Below, in pieces: positions 14,101-28,288 of a stretch of DNA of 64,000 nucleotides. Made by a program: the position numbers and the translations under genes. The notes below the pieces were generated by a model, which made no database searches, was not told where the DNA came from, and saw only the letters and a list, made by a program, of their open reading frames with translations. Numbering within the stretch: the stretch's first letter is position 1; each line of letters starts with the position of its first letter. The DNA comes from Liopterus haemorrhoidalis (lineage: Eukaryota; Arthropoda; Insecta; Coleoptera; Dytiscidae), in contig OZ020624.1 of the NCBI GenBank assembly GCA_963971575.1, positions 16,523,249-16,587,248 of the forward strand, given 5' to 3'.

Positions 14101-17100
14101 TAACCAGTTTTCATGTAAAACATGAATTTTGAAAATTCAACTATTTCGTTGCTATTTTGTGTCATAAACATCATTATTCTTGGTCAGAAACCAAAATAAG
14201 TGTTATGTACTTCTTAAACATGTTGCGCTTAATCAGTTTTCAAGTAAAACTTGAATTTTGAAAATTCAACTATTTCGTTGCTTTTTTCTGTCAATAATAT
14301 CATAATTCTTGGTCAGAAACCAAAATTAGTGTTATGTACTTCTTAAACATGTTGCGCTTAACCAGTTTTCATGTAAAACATGAATTTTGAAAATTCAACT
14401 ATTTCGTTGCTATTTTGTGTCACTAACATCATAATTCTTGGTCAGAAACCAAAATAAGTGTTATGTACTTCTTAAACATGTTGCGCTTAACCAGTTTTCA
14501 AGTAAAACTTGAATTTTGAAAATTCAACTATTTCGTTGCTATTTTCTGTCAATAATATCATAATTCTTGGTCAGAAACCAAAATTAGTGTTATGTACTTC
14601 TTAAACATGTTGCGCTTAACCAGTTTAAGTAAAACTTGAATTTTGAAAATTCAACTATTTCGTTGCTATTTTCTGTCAATAATATCATAATTCTTGGTCA
14701 GAAACCAAAATTAGTGTTATGTACTTCTTAAACATGTTGCGCTTAACCAGTTTTCATATAAAACATGAAATTTGAAAATTCAACTATTTCGTTGCTATTT
14801 TGTGTCATAAACATCATTATTCTTGGTCAGAAACCAAAATAAGTGTTATGTACTTCTTAAACATGTTGCGCTTAATCAGTTTTCAAGTAAAACTTGAATT
14901 TTGAAAATTCAACTATTTCGTTGCTTTTTTCTGTCAATAATATCATAATTCTTGGTCAGAAACCAAAATTAGTGTTATGTACTTCTTAAACATGTTGCGC
15001 TTAACCAGTTTTCAAGTAAAACTTGAATTTTGAAAATTCAACTATTTCGTTGCTATTTTCTGTCAATAATATCATAATTCTTGGTCAGAAACCAAAATTA
15101 GTGTTATGTACTTCTTAAACATGTTGCGCTTAACCAGTTTTCATATAAAACATGAAATTTGAAAATTCAACTATTTCGTTGCTATTTTGTGTCATAAACA
15201 TCATTATTCTTGGTCAGAAACCAAAACAAGTGTTATGTACTTCTTAAACATGTTGCGCTTAATCAGTTTTCAAGTAAAACTTGAATTTTGAAAATTCAAC
15301 TATTTCGTTGCTTTTTTCTGTCAATAATATCATAATTCTTGGTCAGAAACCAAAATTAGTGTTATGTACTTCTTAAACATGTTGCGCTTAACCAGTTTTC
15401 AAGTAAAACTTGAATTTTGAAAATTCAACTATTTCGTTGCTATTTTCTGTCAATAATATCATAATTCTTGGTCAGAAACCAAAATTAGTGTTATGTACTT
15501 CTTAAACATGTTGCGCTTAACCAGTTTTCATATAAAACATGAAATTTGAAAATTCAACTATTTCGTTGCTATTTTGTGTCATAAACATCATTATTCTTGG
15601 TCAGAAACCAAAATAAGTGTTATGTACTTCTGAAACATGTTGCGCTTAATCAGTTTTCATGTAAAACATGAATTTTGAAAATTCAACTATTTCGTTGCTA
15701 TTTTGTGTCACTAACATCATAATTCTTGATCAGAAACCAAAATAAGTGTTATGTACTTCTTAAACATGTTGCGCTTAACCAGTTTTCAAGTAAAACTTGA
15801 ATTTTGAAAATTCAACTATTTCGTTGCTATTTTGTGTCAATAATATCATAATTCTTGGTCAGAAACCAAAATAAGTGTTATGTACTTCTTAAACATGTTG
15901 CGCTTAACCAGTTTTCATATAAAACATGAAATTTGAAAATTACACTATTTCGTTGCTATTTTGTGTCATAAACATCATTATTCTTGGTCAAAAACCAAAA
16001 TAAGTGTTATGTACTTCTTAAACATGTTGCGCTTAATCAGTTTTCAAGTAAAACTTGAATTTTGAAAATTCAACTATTTCGTTGCTTTTTTCTGTCAATA
16101 ATATCATAATTCTTGGTCAGAAACCAAAATTAGTGTTATGTACTTCTTAAACATGTTGCGCTTAACCAGTTTTCATGTAAAACATGAATTTTGAAAATTC
16201 AACTATTTCGTTGCTATTTTGTGTCACTAACATCATAATTCTTGGTCAGAAACCAAAATAAGTGTTATGTACTTCTTAAACATGTTGCGCTTAACCAGTT
16301 TTCAAGTAAAACTTGAATTTTGAAAATTCAACTATTTCGTTGCTATTTTCTGTCAATAATATCATAATTCTTGGTCAGAAACCAAAATTAGTGTTATGTA
16401 CTTCTTAAACATGTTGCGCTTAACCAGTTTTCAAGTAAAACTTGAATTTTGAAAATTCAACTATTTCGTTGCTATTTTCTCTCAATAATATCATAATTCT
16501 TGGTCAGAAACCAAAATTAGTGTTATGTACTTCTTAAACATGTTGCGCTTAACCAGTTTTCATATAAAACATGAAATTTGAAAATTCAACTATTTCGTTG
16601 CTATTTTGTGTCATAAACATCATTATTCTTGGTCAGAAACCAAAATAAGTGTTATGTACTTCTTAAACATGTTGCGCTTAATCAGTTTTCAAGTAAAACT
16701 TGAATTTTGAAAATTCAACTATTTCGTTGCTTTTTTCTGTCAATAATATCATAATTCTTGGTCAGAAACCAAAATTAGTGTTATGTACTTCTTAAACATG
16801 TTGCGCTTAACCAGTTTTCAAGTAAAACTTGAATTTTGAAAATTCAACTATTTCGTTGCTATTTTCTGTCAATAATATCATAATTCTTGGTCAGAAACCA
16901 AAATTAGTGTTATGTACTTCTTAAACATGTTGCGCTTAACCAGTTTTCATATAAAACATGAAATTTGAAAATTCAACTATTTCGTTGCTATTTTGTGTCA
17001 TAAACATCATTATTCTTGGTCAGAAACCAAAACAAGTGTTATGTACTTCTTAAACATGTTGCGCTTAATCAGTTTTCAAGTAAAACTTGAATTTTGAAAA

Positions 17101-20100
17101 TTCAACTATTTCGTTGCTATTTTCTGTCAATAATATCATAATTCTTGGTCAGAAACCAAAATTAGTGTTATGTACTTCTTAAACATGTTGCGCTTAACCA
17201 GTTTTCAAGTAAAACTTGAATTTTGAAAATTCAACTATTTCGTTGCTATTTTCTGTCAATAATATCATAATTCTTGGTCAGAAACCAAAATTAGTGTTAT
17301 GTACTTCTTAAACATGTTGCGCTTAACCAGTTTTCATATAAAACATGAAATTTGAAAATTCAACTATTTCGTTGCTATTTTGTGTCATAAACATCATTAT
17401 TCTTGGTCAGAAACCAAAATAAGTGTTATGTACTTCTGAAACATGTTGCGCTTAATCAGTTTTCATGTAAAACATGAATTTTGAAAATTCAACTATTTCG
17501 TTGCTATTTTGTGTCACTAACATCATAATTCTTGATCAGAAACCAAAATAAGTGTTATGTACTTCTTAAACATGTTGCGCTTAACCAGTTTTCAAGTAAA
17601 ACTTGAATTTTGAAAGTTTAACTATTTCGTTGCTATTTTCTGTCAATAATATCATAATTCTTGGTCAGAAACCAAAATAAGTGTTATGTACTTCTTAAAC
17701 ATGTTGCGCTTAACCAGTTTTCAAGTAAAACTTGAATTTTGAAAATTCAACTATTTCGTTGCTATTTTCTGTCAATAATATCATAATTCTTGGTCAGAAA
17801 CCAAAATTAGTGTTATGTACTTCTTAAACATGTTGCGCTTAACCAGTTTTCAAGTAAAACTTGAATTTTGAAAATTACACTATTTCGTTGCTATTTTGTG
17901 TCATAAACATCATTATTCTTGGTCAAAAACCAAAATAAGTGTTATGTACTTCTTAAACATGTTGCGCTTAATCAGTTTTCAAGTAAAACTTGAATTTTGA
18001 AAATTCAACTATTTCGTTGCTTTTTTCTGTCAATAATATCATAATTCTTGGTCAGAAACCAAAATTAGTGTTATGTACTTCTTAAACATGTTGCGCTTAA
18101 CCAGTTTTCATGTAAAACATGAATTTTGAAAATTCAACTATTTCGTTGCTATTTTGTGTCACTAACATCATAATTCTTGGTCAGAAACCAAAATAAGTGT
18201 TATGTACTTCTTAAACATGTTGCGCTTAACCAGTTTTCAAGTAAAACTTGAATTTTGAAAATTCAACTATTTCGTTGCTATTTTCTGTCAATAATATCAT
18301 AATTCTTGGTCAGAAACCAAAATTAGTGTTATGTACTTCTTAAACATGTTGCGCTTAACCAGTTTTCAAGTAAAACTTGAATTTTGAAAATTCAACTATT
18401 TCGTTGCTATTTTCTGTCAATAATATCATAAATCTTGGTCAGAAACCAAAATTAGTGTTATGTACTTCTAAAACATGTTGCGCTTAACCAGTTTTCATAT
18501 AAAACATGAAATTTGAAAATTCAACTATTTCGTTGCTATTTTGTGTCATAAACATCATTATTCTTGGTCAGAAACCAAAATAAGTGTTATGTACTTCTTA
18601 AACATGTTGCGCTTAACCAGTTTTCATGTAAAACATGAATTTTAAAAATTCAAATATTTCGTTGCTACTTTGTGTCATAAACATCATTATTCTTGGTCCG
18701 AAACCAAAATAAGTGTTATGTACTTCTTAAACATGTTGCGCTTAATCAGTTTTCAAGTAAAACTTGAATTTTGAAAATTCAACTATTTCGTTGCTATTTT
18801 CTGTCAATAATATCATAATTCTTGGTCAGAAACCAAAATTAGTGTTATGTACTTCTTAAACATGTTGCGCTTAACCAGTTTTCAAGTAAAACTTGAATTT
18901 TGAAAATTCAACTATTTCGTTGCTATTTTCTGTCAATAATATCATAATTCTTGGTCAGAAACCAAAATTAGTGTTATGTACTTCTTAAACATGTTGCGCT
19001 TAACCAGTTTTCAAGTAAAACTTGAATTTTGAAAATTCAACTATTTCGTTGCTATTTTCTGTCAATAATATCATAATTCTTGGTCAGAAACCAAAATTAG
19101 TGTTATGTACTTCTTAAACATGTTGCGCTTAACCAGTTTTCATGTAAAACATGAACTTTGAAAATTCAACTATTTCGTTGCTATTTTCTCTCAATAATAT
19201 CATAATTCTTGGTCAGAAACCAAAATTAGTGTTATGTACTTCTTAAACATGTTGCGCTTAACCAGTTTTCATGTAAAACATGAATTTTGAAAATTCAACT
19301 ATTTCGTTGCTATTTTGTGTCATAAACATCATTATTCTTGGTCAGAAACCAAAATAAGTGTTATGTACTTCTTAAACATGTTGCGCTTACCAGTTTTCAA
19401 GTAAAACTTGAATTTTGAAAATTCAACTATTTCGTTGCTATTTTCTGTCAATAATATCATAATTCTTGGTCAGAAACCAAAATTAGTGTTATGTACTTCT
19501 TAAACATGTTGCGCTTAACCAGTTTTCATGTAAAACATGAATTTTGAAAATTCAACTATTTCGTTGCTATTTTGTGTCATAAACATCATTATTCTTGGTC
19601 AGAAACCAAAATAAGTGTTATGTACTTCTTAAACATGTTGCGCTTAATCAGTTTTCAAGTAAAACTTGAATTTTGAAAATTCAACTATTTCGTTGCTTTT
19701 TTCTGTCAATAATATCATAATTCTTGGTCAGAAACCAAAATTAGTGTTATGTACTTCTTAAACATGTTGCGCTTAACCAGTTTTCATGTAAAACATGAAT
19801 TTTGAAAATTCAACTATTTCGTTGCTATTTTGTGTCACTAACATCATAATTCTTGGTCAGAAACCAAAATAAGTGTTATGTACTTCTTAAACATGTTGCG
19901 CTTAACCAGTTTTCAAGTAAAACTTGAATTTTGAAAATTCAACTATTTCGTTGCTATTTTCTGTCAATAATATCATAATTCTTGGTCAGAAACCAAAATT
20001 AGTGTTATGTACTTCTTAAACATGTTGCGCTTAACCAGTTTAAGTAAAACTTGAATTTTGAAAATTCAACTATTTCGTTGCTATTTTCTGTCAATAATAT

Positions 20101-21330
20101 CATAATTCTTGGTCAGAAACCAAAATTAGTGTTATGTACTTCTTAAACATGTTGCGCTTAACCAGTTTTCATATAAAACATGAAATTTGAAAATTCAACT
20201 ATTTCGTTGCTATTTTGTGTCATAAACATCATTATTCTTGGTCAGAAACCAAAATAAGTGTTATGTACTTCTTAAACATGTTGCGCTTAATCAGTTTTCA
20301 AGTAAAACTTGAATTTTGAAAATTCAACTATTTCGTTGCTTTTTTCTGTCAATAATATCATAATTCTTGGTCAGAAACCAAAATTAGTGTTATGTACTTC
20401 TTAAACATGTTGCGCTTAACCAGTTTTCAAGTAAAACTTGAATTTTGAAAATTCAACTATTTCGTTGCTATTTTCTGTCAATAATATCATAATTCTTGGT
20501 CAGAAACCAAAATTAGTGTTATGTACTTCTTAAACATGTTGCGCTTAACCAGTTTTCATATAAAACATGAAATTTGAAAATTCAACTATTTCGTTGCTAT
20601 TTTGTGTCATAAACATCATTATTCTTGGTCAGAAACCAAAACAAGTGTTATGTACTTCTTAAACATGTTGCGCTTAATCAGTTTTCAAGTAAAACTTGAA
20701 TTTTGAAAATTCAACTATTTCGTTGCTTTTTTCTGTCAATAATATCATAATTCTTGGTCAGAAACCAAAATTAGTGTTATGTACTTCTTAAACATGTTGC
20801 GCTTAACCAGTTTTCAAGTAAAACTTGAATTTTGAAAATTCAACTATTTCGTTGCTATTTTCTGTCAATAATATCATAATTCTTGGTCAGAAACCAAAAT
20901 TAGTGTTATGTACTTCTTAAACATGTTGCGCTTAACCAGTTTTCATATAAAACATGAAATTTGAAAATTCAACTATTTCGTTGCTATTTTGTGTCATAAA
21001 CATCATTATTCTTGGTCAGAAACCAAAATAAGTGTTATGTACTTCTGAAACATGTTGCGCTTAATCAGTTTTCATGTAAAACATGAATTTTGAAAATTCA
21101 ACTATTTCGTTGCTATTTTGTGTCACTAACATCATAATTCTTGATCAGAAACCAAAATAAGTGTTATGTACTTCTTAAACATGTTGCGCTTAACCAGTTT
21201 TCAAGTAAAACTTGAATTTTGAAAATTCAACTATTTCGTTGCTATTTTGTGTCAATAATATCATAATTCTTGGTCAGAAACCAAAATAAGTGTTATGTAC
21301 TTCTTAAACATGTTGCGCTTAACCAGTTTT
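8110..21330 (+). repeat. 42-unit higher-order repeat (5,415 bp), about 2.4 copies
   Basis: Private variants repeat exactly 5,415 bp apart. AACTTTG occurs at 8326, 13741 and 19156. The 2-bp deletion CAGTTTAAG is at 9211, 14626 and 20041. AAACAAGTG is at 9812, 15227 and 20642, and again at 11618 and 17033. GAAAGTTTAAC is at 12201 and 17616, and TCCGAAACC at 13284 and 18699. The period is 42 x 129 minus 3, explained by one 2-bp and one 1-bp (GCTTACCAG) deletion in each copy. Copies are about 8110-13524, 13525-18939 and a partial 18940-21330. The match fails on the left near 8104-8112 (CACTAAC against AATAATA) and on the right near 21330 (CAAG unit against CATAT unit). No differences were seen between copies in the stretches compared by eye, so the amplification looks recent. 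Confidence 0.88.
9812..13423 (+). repeat. Internal 14-unit (1,806-bp) sub-duplication inside the 42-mer
   Basis: Inside the 42-unit repeat the AAACAAGTG unit occurs twice, exactly 1,806 bp (14 units) apart (9812 and 11618; again 15227 and 17033). The CTGAAACATG unit and the TTGATCAG unit that follow it also recur at this lag. A difference is visible: the first copy has GCTTTTTTCTG near 9897 where the second has GCTATTTTCTG. The two halves then diverge near 10400 and 12200 (GTGTCAATAATA tail against the GAAAGTTTAAC unit). The 14-unit duplication therefore came before the 42-unit amplification that copied both halves. The end given is approximate. Confidence 0.65.
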
Positions 21331-24034
21331 CAAGTAAAACTTGAATTTTGAAAATTCAACTATTTCGTTGCTATTTTCTGTCAATAATATCATAATTCTT
21401 GGTCAGAAACCAAAATTAGTGTTATGTACTTCTTAAACATGTTGCGCTTAACCAGTTTTCATATAAAACATGAAATTTGAAAATTCAACTATTTCGTTGC
21501 TATTTTGTGTCATAAACATCATTATTCTTGGTCAGAAACCAAAATAAGTGTTATGTACTTCTTAAACATGTTGCGCTTAATCAGTTTTCAAGTAAAACTT
21601 GAATTTTGAAAATTCAACTATTTCGTTGCTTTTTTCTGTCAATAATATCATAATTCTTGGTCAGAAACCAAAATTAGTGTTATGTACCTCTTAAACATGT
21701 TGCGCTTAACCAGTTTTCAAGTAAAACTTGAATTTTGAAAATTCAACTATTTCGTTGCTATTTTCTGTCAATAATATCATAATTCTTGGTCAGAAACCAA
21801 AATTAGTGTTATGTACTTCTTAAACATGTTGCGCTTAACCAGTTTTCATATAAAACATGAAATTTGAAAATTCAACTATTTCGTTGCTATTTTGTGTCAT
21901 AAACATCATTATTCTTGGTCAGAAACCAAAATAAGTGTTATGTACTTCTTAAACATGTTGCGCTTAACCAGTTTTCAAGTAAAACTTGAATTTTGAAAAT
22001 TCAACTATTTCGTTGCTATTTTCTGTCAATAATATCATAATTCTTGGTCAGAAACCGAAATAAGTGTTATGTACTTCTTAAACATGTTGCGCTTAACCAG
22101 TTTTCAAGTAAAACTTGAATTTTGAAAATTCAACTATTTCGTTGCTATTTTCTGTCAATAATATCATAATTCTTGGTCAGAAACCAAAATTAGTGTTATG
22201 TACTTCTTAAACATGTTGCGCTTAACCAGTTTTCAAGTAAAACTTGAATTTTGAAAATTCAACTATTTCGTTGCTATTTTCTGTCAATAATATCATAATT
22301 CTTGGTCAGAAACCAAAATTAGTGTTATGTACTTCTTAAACATGTTGCGCTTAACCAGTTTTCATATAAAACATGAAATTTGAAAATTCAACTATTTCGT
22401 TGCTATTTTGTGTCATAAACATCATTATTCTTGGTCAGAAACCAAAATAAGTGTTATGTACTTCTTAAACATGTTGCGCTTAATCAGTTTTCAAGTAAAA
22501 CTTGAATTTTGAAAATTCAACTATTTCGTTGCTTTTTTCTGTCAATAATATCATAATTCTTGGTCAGAAACCAAAATTAGTGTTATGTACTTCTTAAACA
22601 TGTTGCGCTTAACCAGTTTTCATGTAAAACATGAATTTTGAAAATTCAACTATTTCGTTGCTATTTTGTGTCACTAACATCATAATTCTTGGTCAGAAAC
22701 CAAAATAAGTGTTATGTACTTCTTAAACATGTTGCGCTTAACCAGTTTTCAAGTAAAACTTGAATTTTGAAAATTCAACTATTTCGTTGCTATTTTCTGT
22801 CAATAATATCATAATTCTTGGTCAGAAACCAAAATTAGTGTTATGTACTTCTTAAACATGTTGCGCTTAACCAGTTTTCAAGTAAAACTTGAATTTTGAA
22901 AATTCAACTATTTCGTTGCTATTTTCTGTCAATAATATCATAATTCTTGGTCAGAAACCAAAATTAGTGTTATGTACTTCTTAAACATGTTGCGCTTAAC
23001 CAGTTTTCAAGTAAAACTTGAATTTTGAAAATTCAACTATTTCGTTGCTATTTTCTGTCAATAATATCATAATTCTTGGTCAGAAACCAAAATTAGTGTT
23101 ATGTACTTCTTAAACATGTTGCGCTTAACCAGTTTTCATATAAAACATGAAATTTGAAAATTCAACTATTTCGTTGCTATTTTGTGTCATAAACATCATT
23201 ATTCTTGGTCAGAAACCAAAATAAGTGTTATGTACTTCTTAAACATGTTGCGCTTAATCAGTTTTCAAGTAAAACTTGAATTTTGAAAATTCAACTATTT
23301 CGTTGCTTTTTTCTGTCAATAATATCATAATTCTTGGTCAGAAACCAAAATTAGTGTTATGTACCTCTTAAACATGTTGCGCTTAACCAGTTTTCAAGTA
23401 AAACTTGAATTTTGAAAATTCAACTATTTCGTTGCTATTTTCTGTCAATAATATCATAATTCTTGGTCAGAAACCAAAATTAGTGTTATGTACTTCTTAA
23501 ACATGTTGCGCTTAACCAGTTTTCATATAAAACATGAAATTTGAAAATTCAACTATTTCGTTGCTATTTTGTGTCATAAACATCATTATTCTTGGTCAGA
23601 AACCAAAACAAGTGTTATGTACTTCTTAAACATGTTGCGCTTAATCAGTTTTCAAGTAAAACTTGAATTTTGAAAATTCAACTATTTCGTTGCTTTTTTC
23701 TGTCAATAATATCATAATTCTTGGTCAGAAACCAAAATTAGTGTTATGTACTTCTTAAACATGTTGCGCTTAACCAGTTTTCAAGTAAAACTTGAATTTT
23801 GAAAATTCAACTATTTCGTTGCTATTTTCTGTCAATAATATCATAATTCTTGGTCAGAAACCAAAATTAGTGTTATGTACTTCTTAAACATGTTGCGCTT
23901 AACCAGTTTTCATATAAAACATGAAATTTGAAAATTCAACTATTTCGTTGCTATTTTGTGTCATAAACATCATTATTCTTGGTCAGAAACCAAAATAAGT
24001 GTTATGTACTTCTGAAACATGTTGCGCTTAATCA
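21331..24034 (+). repeat. Satellite block with a 13-unit echo
   Basis: About 21 units between the 42-unit repeat and the 16-unit duplication. A private variant TGTACCTCTT occurs at 21688 and 23365, 1,677 bp (13 units) apart, with matching neighbouring units for about 0.6 kb, so part of the block is a small duplication. A single CCGAAATAAG variant is near 22058. AAACAAGTG appears once more at 23609, 2,967 bp (23 units) after the copy at 20642. No genes or other elements. Confidence 0.7.
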
Positions 24035-27000
24035 GTTTTCATGTAAAACATGAATTTTGAAAATTCAACTATTTCGTTGCTATTTTGTGTCACTAACATC
24101 ATAATTCTTGATCAGAAACCAAAATAAGTGTTATGTACTTCTTAAACATGTTGCGCTTAACCAGTTTTCAAGTAAAACTTGAATTTTGAAAATTCAACTA
24201 TTTCGTTGCTATTTTCTGTCAATAATATCATAATTCTTGGTCAGAAACCAAAATAAGTGTTATGTACTTCTTAAACATGTTGCGCTTAACCAGTTTTCAA
24301 GTAAAACTTGAATTTTGAAAATTCAACTATTTCGTTGCTATTTTCTGTCAATAATATCATAATTCTTGGTCAGAAACCAAAATTAGTGTTATGTACTTCT
24401 TAAACATGTTGCGCTTAACCAGTTTTCAAGTAAAACTTGAATTTTGAAAATTCAACTATTTCGTTGCTATTTTCTGTCAATAATATCATAATTCTTGGTC
24501 AGAAACCAAAATTAGTGTTATGTACTTCTTAAACATGTTGCGCTTAACCAGTTTTCATGTAAAACATGAATTTTGAAAATTCAACTATTTCGTTGCTATT
24601 TTCTCTCAATAATATCATAATTCTTGGTCAGAAACCAAAATTAGTGTTATGTACTTCTTAAACATGTTGCGCTTAGCCAGTTTTCAAGTAAAACTTGAAT
24701 TTTGAAAATTCAACTATTTCGTTGCTATTTTCTGTCAATAATATCATAATTCTTGGTCAGAAACCAAAATTAGTGTTATGTACTTCTAAAACATGTTGCG
24801 CTTATTCAGTTTTCAAGTAAAACTTGAATTTTGAAAATTCAACTATTTCGTTGCTATTTTCTGTCAATAATATCATAATTCTTGGTCAGAAACCAAAATT
24901 AGTGTTATGTACTTCTTAAACATGTTGCGCTTAACCAGTTTTCATGTAAAACATGAATTTTGAAAATTCAACTATTTCGTTGCTATTTTCTCTCAATAAT
25001 ATCATAATTCTTGGTCAGAAACCAAAATTAGTGTTATGTACTTCTTAAACATGTTGCGCTTAGCCAGTTTTCAAGTAAAACTTGAATTTTGAAAATTCAA
25101 CTATTTCGTTGCTATTTTCTGTCAATAATATCATAATTCTTGGTCAGAAACCAAAATTAGTGTTATGTACTTCTTAAACATGTTGCGCTTAACCAGTTTT
25201 CATGTAAAACATGAATTTTGAAAATTCAACTATTTCGTTGCTATTTTGTGTCATAAACATCATTATTCTTGGTCAGAAACCAAAATAAGTGTTATGTACT
25301 TCTTAAACATGTTGCGCTTAACCAGTTTTCAAGTAAAACTTGAATTTTGAAAATTCAACTATTTCGTTGCTATTTTCTGTCAATAATATCATAAATCTTG
25401 GTCAGAAACCAAAATTAGTGTTATGTACTTCTAAAACATGTTGCGCTTAGCCAGTTTTCAAGTAAAACATGAATTTTGAAAATTCAACTATTTCGTTGCT
25501 ATTTTGTGTCATAAACATCATAATTCTTGGTCAGAAACCAAAATAAGTGTTATGTACTTCTTAAACATGTTGCGCTTAACCAGTTTTCATATAAAACATG
25601 AAATTTGAAAATTCAACTATTTCGTTGCTATTTTGTGTCATAAACATCATTATTCTTGGTCAGAAACCAAAATAAGTGTTATGTACTTCTTAAACATGTT
25701 GCGCTTAATCAGTTTTCAAGTAAAACTTGAATTTTGAAAATTCAACTATTTCGTTGCTTTTTTCTGTCAATAATATCATAATTCTTGGTCAGAAACCAAA
25801 ATTAGTGTTATGTACTTCTTAAACATGTTGCGCTTAACCAGTTTTCATGTAAAACATGAATTTTGAAAATTCAACTATTTCGTTGCTATTTTCTCTCAAT
25901 AATATCATAATTCTTGGTCAGAAACCAAAATAAGTGTTATGTACTTCTTAAACATGTTGCGCTTAATCAGTTTTCAAGTAAAACTTGAATTTTGAAAATT
26001 CAACTATTTCGTTGCTTTTTTCTGTCAATAATATCATAATTCTTGGTCAGAAACCAAAATTAGTGTTATGTACTTCTTAAACATGTTGCGCTTAACCAGT
26101 TTTCATGTAAAACATGAATTTTGAAAATTCAACTATTTCGTTGCTATTTTGTGTCACTAACATCATAATTCTTGATCAGAAACCAAAATAAGTGTTATGT
26201 ACTTCTTAAACATGTTGCGCTTAACCAGTTTTCAAGTAAAACTTGAATTTTGAAAATTCAACTATTTCGTTGCTATTTTCTGTCAATAATATCATAATTC
26301 TTGGTCAGAAACCAAAATAAGTGTTATGTACTTCTTAAACATGTTGCGCTTAACCAGTTTTCAAGTAAAACTTGAATTTTGAAAATTCAACTATTTCGTT
26401 GCTATTTTCTGTCAATAATATCATAATTCTTGGTCAGAAACCAAAATTAGTGTTATGTACTTCTTAAACATGTTGCGCTTAACCAGTTTTCAAGTAAAAC
26501 TTGAATTTTGAAAATTCAACTATTTCGTTGCTATTTTCTGTCAATAATATCATAATTCTTGGTCAGAAACCAAAATTAGTGTTATGTACTTCTTAAACAT
26601 GTTGCGCTTAACCAGTTTTCATGTAAAACATGAATTTTGAAAATTCAACTATTTCGTTGCTATTTTCTCTCAATAATATCATAATTCTTGGTCAGAAACC
26701 AAAATTAGTGTTATGTACTTCTTAAACATGTTGCGCTTAGCCAGTTTTCAAGTAAAACTTGAATTTTGAAAATTCAACTATTTCGTTGCTATTTTCTGTC
26801 AATAATATCATAATTCTTGGTCAGAAACCAAAATTAGTGTTATGTACTTCTAAAACATGTTGCGCTTATTCAGTTTTCAAGTAAAACTTGAATTTTGAAA
26901 ATTCAACTATTTCGTTGCTATTTTCTGTCAATAATATCATAATTCTTGGTCAGAAACCAAAATTAGTGTTATGTACTTCTTAAACATGTTGCGCTTAACC

Positions 27001-27994
27001 AGTTTTCATGTAAAACATGAATTTTGAAAATTCAACTATTTCGTTGCTATTTTCTCTCAATAATATCATAATTCTTGGTCAGAAACCAAAATTAGTGTTA
27101 TGTACTTCTTAAACATGTTGCGCTTAGCCAGTTTTCAAGTAAAACTTGAATTTTGAAAATTCAACTATTTCGTTGCTATTTTCTGTCAATAATATCATAA
27201 TTCTTGGTCAGAAACCAAAATTAGTGTTATGTACTTCTTAAACATGTTGCGCTTAACCAGTTTTCATGTAAAACATGAATTTTGAAAATTCAACTATTTC
27301 GTTGCTATTTTGTGTCATAAACATCATTATTCTTGGTCAGAAACCAAAATAAGTGTTATGTACTTCTTAAACATGTTGCGCTTAACCAGTTTTCAAGTAA
27401 AACTTGAATTTTGAAAATTCAACTATTTCGTTGCTATTTTCTGTCAATAATATCATAAATCTTGGTCAGAAACCAAAATTAGTGTTATGTACTTCTAAAA
27501 CATGTTGCGCTTAGCCAGTTTTCAAGTAAAACATGAATTTTGAAAATTCAACTATTTCGTTGCTATTTTGTGTCATAAACATCATAAATCTTGGTCAGAA
27601 ACCAAAATAAGTGTTATGTACTTCTTAAACATGTTGCGCTTAACCAGTTTTCATATAAAACATGAAATTTGAAAATTCAACTATTTCGTTGCTATTTTGT
27701 GTCATAAACATCATTATTCTTGGTCAGAAACCAAAATAAGTGTTATGTACTTCTTAAACATGTTGCGCTTAATCAGTTTTCAAGTAAAACTTGAATTTTG
27801 AAAATTCAACTATTTCGTTGCTTTTTTCTGTCAATAATATCATAATTCTTGGTCAGAAACCAAAATTAGTGTTATGTACTTCTTAAACATGTTGCGCTTA
27901 ACCAGTTTTCATGTAAAACATGAATTTTGAAAATTCAACTATTTCGTTGCTATTTTCTCTCAATAATATCATAATTCTTGGTCAGAAACCAAAA
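24035..27994 (+). repeat. 16-unit (2,064-bp) tandem duplication
   Basis: The unit with ATTC and CTAAAACATG occurs at 24804 and 26868, 2,064 bp (16 units) apart. The surrounding order is the same in both copies: TTGATCAG tail, three CAAG units, CATG unit with CTCTC tail, AGCC unit, ATTC unit, CATG/CTCTC, AGCC, CATG/CATAAAC, CAAG with CATAAATC tail, AGCC with CAAG/CATG hairpin, CATAT unit, AATC unit, CATG/CTCTC. Copies are about 24035-25930 and 26100-27994. One visible difference is CATCATAATC-type against CATCATAAATC near 27585. The match ends at 27994 where the next head is AAATTAG instead of AAATAAG. Confidence 0.8.
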
Positions 27995-28288
27995 TTAGTG
28001 TTATGTACTTCTTAAACATGTTGCGCTTAACCAGTTTTCATGTAAAACATGAATTTTGAAAATTCAACTATTTCGTTGCTATTTTGTGTCATTAACATCA
28101 TAATTCTTGGTCAGAAACCAAAATAAGTGTTATGTACTTCTTAAACATGTTGCGCTTAACCAGTTTTCAAGTAAAACTTGAATTTTGAAAATTCAACTAT
28201 TTCGTTGCTATTTTCTGTCAATAATATCATAATTCTTGGTCAGAAACCAAAATTAGTGTTATGTACTTCTTAAACATGTTGCGCTTAA

